From the NCBI GenBank assembly GCA_015844335.1, contig JADLZL010008185.1, forward strand, positions 1,984,001 through 2,048,000: a stretch of DNA of 64,000 nt, read 5' to 3'. Position 1 is the first letter of the stretch, and each line of letters opens with the position of its first letter. Position numbers and translations under genes: made by a program. This DNA is from Chrysopogon serrulatus. Lineage: Eukaryota > Streptophyta > Magnoliopsida > Poales > Poaceae. This document shows, in pieces, positions 56,552-64,000 of the stretch. The notes under the pieces are model-generated. The model did no database searches. It was not told where the DNA came from and saw only the letters and a list, made by a program, of their open reading frames with translations.

Positions 56552-57334
56552 TACTGCCGGCATAGCTCCACTAGTACCCCCCATGTCTTCCGCCCTTTCA
56601 GCGCTCGCGGCCAGCGATGGAGCGGCGACGGCCGGCGTCTGCTGCGACGAAGCTACAATTAGCCACGAGAAAAACGGGGAGGGAAGATAAAAGGCCCAAT
56701 AGGCAATAAGCCCAGCCAACCCAAGTGGAAGTGTTCCCAACCCAATCCCCTAATTCCCAATCGCTCGCTACTGCTCGCTACTCAGCTCCTTCGTTCGCGT
56801 CGCTTCGGCCAACGCCCGCAGCTCGCTCACGCCGCCGCCGCCGCGCCACTCGGCGCTTGCTGCAGGTGCTCGCCCGCCCCAGCCAGGCAGCCACCCGACC
56901 GGCCCCGAGGTGCGCCACTCCCGCTCGCCGCTTTGGCACACAGTGCTCCGGTGCTCCCGCTCAGCGACACAGGGCCGCAGGCTCAGCCGCGCATGCAGGC
57001 TGCTCTGAATGGAGGAGGAGATCCAGGAGGATTTGGTTGCCGGCGAGCAGACGTTAGGAGCTGGCCATGGGCGTGGACGTGGCCGTGGCCGGGGAGAAGC
57101 TGAAAGAGAGCAAGAGGGAGGAGCAGGTCGTGGCCGAGGCGCAGGCGCCCCCACCCCAACACCAACAGTCATGCCTCTTTTGCAATTGGAAAGCAAAAAT
57201 TTGTTTTGAGATGTGATAATTGAGATTTTGCTTGTTGTATATGTGTAGATTTAGGCATTGTTTAAATTTGGCATAGATTAGCTATTGATGTGCATCATTG
57301 CGAAAAAAAAACGATGCTCCGGAACAAAACGAAA
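56552..57334 (+). other. GC-rich exon-like segment, no gene supported
   Basis: 56725-57210 is CpG-rich and open in several frames. A short frame from 57009 codes an acidic start and an RGRGRGRG stretch and ends at 57207. It looks like the 5' exon of a gene or transposon but has no family signature. It is followed by AT-rich sequence. Confidence 0.35.
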
Positions 57335-57508
57335 CCAGAAAACGCTAGCTGCTGCTAGCTACACCGACGCCTACACCATGTCCTCCGCCGTGCTAACAGC
57401 GTCATCTTTTTCTCGGCCGCTGGCGGCCCGACGACAATGGCGGTCGCTCTACATATAGGTCAAGTGGTATTGCCCTGACGGAGCCACTCGATCGGCACAT
57501 CTATGGAA
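57335..57508 (-). pseudogene. RING-H2 remnant (duplicate of the 52012 gene), cut by a Helitron
   Basis: The C-terminal part and 3' flank of the 52012 gene are recognisable: the stop and DMV codons at 57371-57382, then diverged codons up to ctatggaa, where the similarity ends exactly at a Helitron terminus (57509). After the Helitron, gcgtgaccgcatcc (58495-58508) weakly matches the next part of the gene (gcgtggccacagacc). 52650-52722 also has a copy at about 58625-58695. So one duplicated block was interrupted. Confidence 0.75.
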
Positions 57509-58489
57509 CTAGAAGAATACTCCGCGCGTTGCTGCGGATATTTCTAAAAATATTGCTAGCTAGCAAGGTGGAAGTGAAGTTTACAGTTTACCGAATACTG
57601 AATGGCACGCTAATTTGATATACAAAGCACTTGATCAAATTACTGCTACTTGACATGGAATCCTATTTCTTCTCAAACTAAAACTGGAGAGTGGAAAACT
57701 GATCCGCAAATGGAAACTGACTGACATGACCCGTTAAAAATGATAACTGCATAGCGCAGCAATGGTTATCGGGTATAGGAGTATAATATATCTCACATAG
57801 AATATTTTTGTGCTTCAATTGAATAGAACGGAGATGTCATTATTTAACAATTGCATTACTTGCTCAATAATATAACACCACGACATGTGCCTACCTCCGC
57901 ATCTCCGCTGCTTCGTGCCGCTCGTCGTCCTATACGTCACCCACGGCCACTGGACCTGGCGTCTTGCCTCAGACCGCCTATTGTCACTTGTCAGAGCTCC
58001 TCCTCCAAATCCTCGCAGGCGTGAGACAACCCACTCGTTCGCTCATCTCGGCACCATCTATCTCAACACCGAGGCTGGAAAACTAACGGCCGGCACGGAG
58101 GCCACCATAGCCACAAATTAAAGAACCGAAGAAAGCAGCTGATCGGATGAAGATGGCGCGTCATGGGGCCATGGTAGGGAGTAGGAAGGTCGCGGGAAGC
58201 AGAAATACGTGCACCATCAGTGCGACGAATGGACAACGATTAAATACATGCAAGTATAGGTCTGTCAACGCTTGGGCTGAGGCAACAGTGAAGGCCATGC
58301 GAGGTGAGAGTGGATGTTAATGCATCAGTCCAGTCCCCGTTTGTTCACCTTCTTAGTGCCCAGGCGAAGAGTTGAACTGATTGGTGCGTGGTGGGTGCGA
58401 TGGGCATGCGTCTATTTGGCTACTAATGACATAGGTTGCTCCGTGATTAGATAGAATTAATAGATAGTGGAGGTTATCTTTATAAGAGA
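57509..58489 (-). mobile_element. Putative non-autonomous Helitron (981 bp)
   Basis: On the minus strand the 5' end reads TCTCTTATAAAGATAACC. The 3' end has a hairpin (CCGCAGCAACGCGCGG), a short spacer and CTAG, flanked by host A and T as Helitrons require. No Rep/helicase is present. The open frame at 57885-58121 has no family match. Confidence 0.6.
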
Positions 58490-59376
58490 TATAGATGCGT
58501 GACCGCATCCATTGTTAAGAAAGCGCATACATGAAGAATTTATAATTTGATCAAACTTGATATGCTATAATTAACTCTTCAAGATTAATTTAGAATAGAG
58601 GGAGTGGTAACTCGGTGTACATTAATTACCATGTCCGAATCTGAGGTATATATGTATATAAATTACTTGGAATCGAAATAATAATCCAGTACGATACCAG
58701 TTGCAAGATAGTTTTTTTTTATTGCGAGGTAGAATGCATGTCTACTAGTTGGTTTCATTGGCTCTGCAGATGCGTCGACGAGGACTGTGCATCTACAATC
58801 GAGCATCGTTGCAGCCCACAGGCCCGGGAGGAATGGGCCAATTCTGAGCACTTATTGGGCCATGGTATAGTAATATTGGCATCATGATGAACCAAACTAA
58901 AAAAAAAAAAAAACCAACACCACACTACTGCAAAAACGATTTCAGGGCATGTCAAAAAAAAACGATTTCGGGGGCACATGATTTGATATACAGCTGTGGG
59001 TATGTGGATCCACCACATCTATAAATCATCTAGAGGTCAAATGTGCGAACTCCAGTTGCGTGAGAATGTTGAACAGCATCTAAAAAAACTTGTTAAATCA
59101 TTGTTCATTTCGATTGGCCAAAATGGGCCGAGAGAATTTATTTCATTCGTTTCTCCATTTCTATGTAAAAAAATCAAAGTTGAATTTAAAATCTATTGCA
59201 AATGTTCTAATTGGTTTACTGAATTTGTTCCTCAAGAGATCCACCTCTATTAAACGATTTGGGATCAATTATATACCCTAGAAATAAATAAACCCTTCCA
59301 GCTCCCAAACTCAACTCCCTTTATTAGAGTCTCTCACACACAGACCATAGCAGACCAGCCTCCCACTATGCATGCA
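58490..59376. other. Intergenic with transposon fragments
   Basis: 58520-58612 ends in agaatagagggagtgg, a MITE-like end. About 58625-58695 duplicates the upstream region of the 52012 gene. cactactgcaaaaacgattt at 58923 resembles a CACTA-type end without partner. The open frame at 58996-59253 has no recognised similarity. Confidence 0.5.
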
Positions 59377-59392
59377 CCTGAGCATTCTATCT

Positions 59393-59864
59393 TTTTTTTT
59401 TTTTTGAAAGCGTGCGCTGCACGTTCTTCATTACGAGAAGTTAGAGTTTGATTACACAGCCTGTCTGGCCTAACAGCGAGGAGCCATTGGCCAATGTCGG
59501 GCGGACGGATACAAGAATCACCGGCTTGGACGGTGGAGCTTAGAGTGGCGTGTTTGAGAGGCAAGCTATTGTGCGACTAAGCTGCAAGGCTATCCTATAT
59601 GCCAAACACGAGAATGGGTGCCAGGCTTCTGTAGTTTGCTGCAACCCAGGACTCCCCCTCTTCCCGGATTAGGTAGATCACCTGAGCCGGTGTTTTGGAT
59701 GTTCCCTCAAATGTCCGCCTGTTGCGCTCTTTCCACACCTCCCAGGAAATGAGCAGCACAAGAGAGTCGAAGCCTCGTCGAAACGGGTTTGGAACTTGTG
59801 GTCTGGCTAGGAGCCACAAGTTGGGCATGGAGGCTTCATCGTTGGGGCAGAGATGTTGGAATCC
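59393..59864 (-). mobile_element. Severely 5'-truncated LINE with 16-bp target duplication
   Basis: A T run at 59393-59405 (poly(A) of the minus-strand element) and the duplication cctgagcattctatct at 59377-59392 and 59865-59880 fix both ends. The 472 bp code only the C-terminal end of an L1-type pol protein (RRGFDSLVLLISWEVWKERN, then RTFEGTSKTPAQV), to the stop at 59595. Confidence 0.93.
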
Positions 59865-59880
59865 CCTGAGCATTCTATCT

Positions 59881-61373
59881 AATTTCTCCTTTGTCGTACA
59901 CCTCTTCTGCAAACGGATCAACCACCGGTCACACATGCTAAACCTTGCACACAAACCTCCAATGTCTCATCTGCCTTAATTAGTCTCCAACCCACTTAGC
60001 AATGACGACCATGTTTGTGGTGCCCTCATTGACAAAGGCTTTGGGGTGGTGTCCTCCTGTCAACCTCGAGCTCCAAACTGCTTGGCATGCAGGGCACAAA
60101 AAGATCTCTCTCGGTGCTGGACTAGGCGAGGCGTCGGGCCATGTATTCCTATTGCCTCTCCTTTGCCCTCACAAGGTGGAAGGGAGGGGGCCCTACCGCA
60201 TCATTGTTGTTCTCGAGAGGTGGTACCAACAAGACAATCTAACTCTCTGCCAACATGCAGTATGTCTATCATCGACATATTTGAGCTCCTCAACCGCGAC
60301 TTGGACCTCAACCATGACTATTACCTTCTCTAAGATGGATTAAAAGATGAGCTAACTTTTAGTCCAATACACACTAGTTGTTAATTAGTCTCTTTCGGTA
60401 GTCATGCATGGATCTAAAATATAAATAGAAACTACTCGTATTATTCACATAAACTTCAGTTGATGAACTAGCAATAATATCTTGATGAAGTAGCAATAAT
60501 ATCTAGTTTACGTGGTCCAAAACATACCCTTAATCTGGATAAACTACTGAATCTATCATGTAGATGTATTAGGGCATCTACTAGCTTCTCAAAACATTGC
60601 AAGATTCCATCTCTATGCATGTGTACTGTATATGCTGCTAGCAATAGCACTGCTGGTGCCATGTCGTTATCCTTGGGTTCCTTCCTGCATCCTTGTCTGT
60701 ATGTATTGTACATTTTTCACTAACGAAAATGGGATTGGCGGAGTAATACTGCTCGTAGCTACTTGATTATTGTCAGATTTTTCGCCAGGGAGAAGAGGAG
60801 GAATGGCATGTGAATTGATGATGTCTGTGTCTTTTCTCCTTTTGTGCGCTTGTCGTTCTCGTAGGTTCTGTGTGCACTGCCAACTGCTCCTGCTCCAAAC
60901 GACAATCAGACTGACTTGTCAATTCGTCTCTGTTGCTGAAGCATCAATCCACGGAGTAGTAGTAGGAGTATCTCTGATTGGCTGGCGTTTCTATGGCGAT
61001 GAGCATCCGAGTCATCGGTGATGAACATGATTCCATCCTCCAAAAAAAGAAATGGAATCATTGCCCGGACCTGAATGATAGGCGTGGTTGCAGACGTGGG
61101 AGTGACCCATCCAGATCCAGAAGGATCCCAACAAAAGTATACTCATATCATTGCTCTGGTGAGGTCAGGTAGGTCCTGTGCGTGCGTGCATTATTTGGCC
61201 AGTGAGCGACGTTGCCCGGCCGCCGCGCCACCACCGTACCATCCCTGGATCCATCCAGCCTACGAAAACCAGATGCATGCCTCGTGTCTCCTATTGATTG
61301 TTCCAAATAGGACTTCGATTTAATACAGGTAGATATCTTGCCTTGAAATGCGTATACATATCTATACATACTC
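59881..61373. other. Unassigned region
   Basis: Several frames of 80-113 codons (for example 60002-60343) but none with family resemblance. The sequence flanking the LINE (59290-59376 and 59881-60000) was continuous before insertion. gtagcaataatatc is repeated at 60471 and 60490. No gene is supported. Confidence 0.5.
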
Positions 61374-61376
61374 TTA

Positions 61377-62099
61377 GGGCCCCTTTGGCTGCCGAGAGAA
61401 TAAGCCAGAGGAAAGTAGAGGAATCCACTGGCACAGGAAAAGGAACGCAACTTCATTCCTCTGGAATCGTCCTCTGTTTCTCATCGTTTCCTCCGTCTCT
61501 CCCCCAATCCGCCCCCACCCTCCTCTCTCCCTCTCCATCTGTTTCGGCTACTCGCCCTCCCCCGGCAGACGCGACCGCTGGTCCTCCGGTGCGGCCCGGC
61601 ACGGCGGCACGGCCGTCTCTCCCTCCGTCGGAGCACCGGGCGTCGGCTGCCGCGCTCGCCCCGACGCGGCAGGCGTGGGCGAGGCCGCTGGTCCTCCGGC
61701 GGCAGCGGCGCGGGCGCTGGTCCCCCCTCCGGCGTGGGACGGATCTTGTGGCGGCGACGGGCGCGGGCACCCGGCCCCCTCCGGCGTGGACGCGGTGGGA
61801 CGCGGATGCGGGCCCTCCCTCCGGCGTGGCGGCGGGCGCAGCGCTCAGGGCGATGGCGGTGGCTGTCCCTCCAGTTTGGTCCTTGCCCCTCCCCCCCTTC
61901 TCTCCTTGCCTCGGACTCCGTGCAAACATGAGGTTGAAGCCAATGTTTTTTTTCCTACGATGCTGTGAGAGAACCATCCCGGAGGAATGGATTCATCCAT
62001 TTGCCCTGTGTCGTTGCCAAACGAATGACGACGTCAGCAATTCCAGAGGAATCCATTCCTCCGTTTCTCCTCCATTTTACCTACGAACCAAAGAGGGCC
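61377..62099. mobile_element. PIF/Harbinger-like element with GC-rich interior
   Basis: The ends are GGGCCCCTTTGG on the left and, complemented, GGCCCTCTTTGG on the right, flanked by TTA duplications (61374-61376 and 62100-62102). The subterminal parts gaggaatccact and attcctctggaat mirror each other on both sides. The middle (61510-61930) is GC-rich and open in several frames, without transposase. Confidence 0.75.
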
Positions 62100-62129
62100 T
62101 TAAAGTTCCGGCTGCTCCAAACTTCGTGC

Positions 62130-62390
62130 CCCCTCACAGATCACTGTTCCGAAAACAGTAAACGTTGGAGCCACTGTTTATGAACAGTAACCGTTCTCAT
62201 AAACAATAAAACCCATTATGAACAGTAACAACATCTGCTAAAACAGTATGTGCACAGTACGGGTACCACTATAAACAGTACAATACCCGCATGGAACAGT
62301 ATAAACCCGTTTCAAACAGTAACGGATATCTGCAAAATACTGCTAAAAAAAGGAAACACCACCCGTGCTACTGCACGGGGTCCCTGCTAG
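62130..62390 (+). mobile_element. Helitron-like 3' end with AACAGTAA-rich region
   Basis: Hairpin CCCGTGC-TACT-GCACGGG (62362-62379), an 8-nt spacer ending at CTAG (62387-62390), then T. Upstream, aacagtaa/aacagtat recurs about ten times (62150-62325). The 5' end was not located. Confidence 0.6.
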
Positions 62391-63321
62391 TATAGACTCT
62401 ATAAGTCAGGATGTACAAATGTACCACACAGAACTAGTGAAATGAGATTGGATAATACAAAATATACAATGGTTCACTACACAATTACTGATGTAGATGT
62501 CGTACCAAGATAGACAAAGAACAGAGGAAGGTGTTTGATGGAGCGTAACTGAAGGGTCTTCCAAAACAAAAGCTTGCAACCAAAACAAGTGGCTATGTCG
62601 TGTAAAGAGGAAGTAAAGCAGTATCAGTTTCAGATTAGTAGGCTCAGTGGTCTAGTTTCGGCTTTTGTTACACACTTCAATATACAGTATGTCTAGCTAG
62701 GTATGGTTTTTAGTACTTTTAGAACTTTTCATTTTATTTTCTATAATACAATAGATGATCGAATGGATGACATGAACATGATATGAAAAGTCATCTCATG
62801 CTGTATAACCAAGGGCCAAACGTGTTCAATTTCTTACTCTCCACGCATAACGAATGTCATATTTATCTCATTCATCAGGCCAGCCACTTCAATCTTATTG
62901 ATAGCGTTCGGCGACTAGGCGTCCCTCCTTTTTCTTTTCCTTGTTTCAGAAAATTTGGAATATGGAGTGAGTGATTGCTATTGCATGTGGCGACACGACG
63001 ACGCTGCTACCATCTAACGTGTACGCATTTATCTGTCTCGTGTGCCTCTATTATTGGGTTCCAATTATGGAGTAATAGAGTTCCAATTATATGTTATCGT
63101 ATCTCTCACACACTACTCATACAAAAAAAAGCGTGTGCACAACACGGCTACATGACTACAGCGTGTTACATTTTTTTGTGCGTTTGCGGTCGTTTCGAGG
63201 AAAAAAATAAATTCTTGAGATGTGCAAACAGAAATAAAAGATATGCGCTGTTCAGGTTTTGAAGTCATCATGTAACTCAATGGGCATTAAATAGAAGTTT
63301 GTGTGTGCTTTTGCTATGTAT
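62391..63321. other. Intergenic, no gene recognised
   Basis: AT-rich, with no supported ORF, RNA gene or repeat. Confidence 0.5.
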
Positions 63322-63520
63322 ACTCTTTCTGTTCCAAAATAAATGTTGTTTTTGCGTTCTGAGAAACAACTTTATAACTAAATATATTTTAAAAAGTATT
63401 AATATTTATAATACATCAATAGTATATTATCAAAAAGTTTTTTGAATCTAATTTTCTAACAAATTTATTCAGAGATATAAATATTACACTTACTTTTTAC
63501 AAATCGAGTTAAACCTACGG
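63322..63520. repeat. MITE-like sequence (Stowaway-type, degenerate)
   Basis: Starts tactctttctgttccaaaat, a degenerate Stowaway end, with an internal AT-rich part typical of these elements. The right end is not recognisable. Confidence 0.45.
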
Positions 63521-63750
63521 TACAAACACCTAACACAATAGTCTTTTTGGGAGCAAGAATGGACTAGCTAGTTCTCCAAATCCGCCACACAAGATCCATG
63601 CGCCACATAGGTATGAATCATTAGGAGAGTGGTCCAATAAATTCCCAGGTCCACGGTCCATGGAACAGGTTGCCCTAGTGGCCCCCATCCCTTGTTAAAC
63701 TTATTTTGTATGGACCAGCAATGGTTTGAAGTTAACAAAAGTTTTATATG

Positions 63751-63978
63751 CGAACGAGCCGTAGCTCGGTTGGTGAGGCCGCTCGGTGGAGTGCCCACCA
63801 CCCGTGTTCGAGCGCTGCTCGACGCGGGTTTTCGCACCGGGGCTGTGCCCCAAAATAAATTTCGACAGCCTCTCTCGCGTGGAGCCACAAAGGGAGTGCG
63901 ACGCGCCCGTCGTCTACGGAGCCATAGTTGGTTTCGATGATCTCCAGAAGGACGCGACTGCTATCTGTGTGTAGTTGT
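63751..63978 (+). mobile_element. tRNA-derived SINE
   Basis: An A-box-like tagctcggttggtgagg and a B-box-like gtgttcgagcgctg lie about 40 nt apart in a non-cloverleaf context. They are followed by a tRNA-unrelated body and a T/G-rich tail (gtgtgtagttgtag), as in grass SINEs. It is transcribed by RNA polymerase III in the family. The 3' limit is approximate. Confidence 0.7.
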
Positions 63979-64000
63979 AGGTCTCGTAGTGCACGAGTGG

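Noticed and set aside
60002..60343. 113-codon frame
   Set aside because: No family resemblance and no supporting signals; overlaps another open frame.
61298..62161. 287-codon frame
   Set aside because: Runs through both ends of the Harbinger-like element and has only low-complexity composition.
63751..63840. tRNA gene
   Set aside because: A and B boxes are present but the sequence does not close into a cloverleaf; a SINE explains it better.
1..64000. Integrated plant virus sequence
   Set aside because: No caulimovirus-type or other viral protein motif was seen; all RT or protease traces belong to a LINE or LTR retrotransposons.

Overview
The window is nuclear DNA of a grass (Poaceae). Evidence: CACTA transposons carrying TTTAGTCCCGG, AACCGAGGCGG and TTTGCCGAGTGT subterminal repeats, Athila-like LTR retrotransposons primed by tRNA-Asp, Stowaway-like MITEs, Helitron ends, an L1-type LINE, and grass-style single-exon host genes rich in GC (DMP/DUF679, DUF4220-DUF594, RING-H2/ATL). 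I cannot name the species.

Layout. 1-28973 is most of one CACTA element (right end at 28973, left end outside the window). It carries two decayed minus-strand genes: a TNP2-type transposase (24248-27629) and a TNP1-like/Ulp1 (C48) protein (1-3915). Between them sits a nest of two LTR retrotransposons: an outer one (5837-23415, duplication AAGAA) and an inner one (12114-21015, duplication TAGAG). Both lack pol and are related at their LTR ends. The CACTA element itself lies in an exon of a DMP gene copy, and a second CACTA family (28997-33825) entered the same exon 23 bp away. The end of that DMP copy survives at 33826-34275.

33.8-42.9 kb: the DMP remnant, a decayed DUF4220 gene on the minus strand, a CACTA end with a large fold-back, a 150-bp tandem repeat, then the best gene of the window: an intact 469-codon ORF with two complete DUF679 domains fused in tandem (38714-40123). 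After it comes a long-TIR transposon containing a CACTA-type element.

43.0-58.7 kb: a small RING-H2 (ATL-like) E3 ligase cluster. Three copies are intact (43063-43509, 52012-52458, 55676-56140), a fourth (53821-54324) looks intact, one is frameshifted (54621-55147) and three are remnants. Copies tend to be arranged head to head, which suggests duplication of a divergent pair. Within the cluster is a DUF4220-DUF594 membrane-protein gene (44836-50340, minus) interrupted by a LINE and by a non-autonomous CACTA element (duplication GTG).

58.7-64 kb: mostly transposon remnants: a 5'-truncated LINE with a 16-bp duplication, a PIF/Harbinger-like element with a TTA duplication, a Helitron 3' end, a MITE-like stretch and a tRNA-derived SINE.

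The likely functional host genes are the tandem DMP gene and three or four RING-H2 genes. Nearly everything else is mobile DNA or host genes broken by it. All calls rest on reading the sequence; no database search was run.
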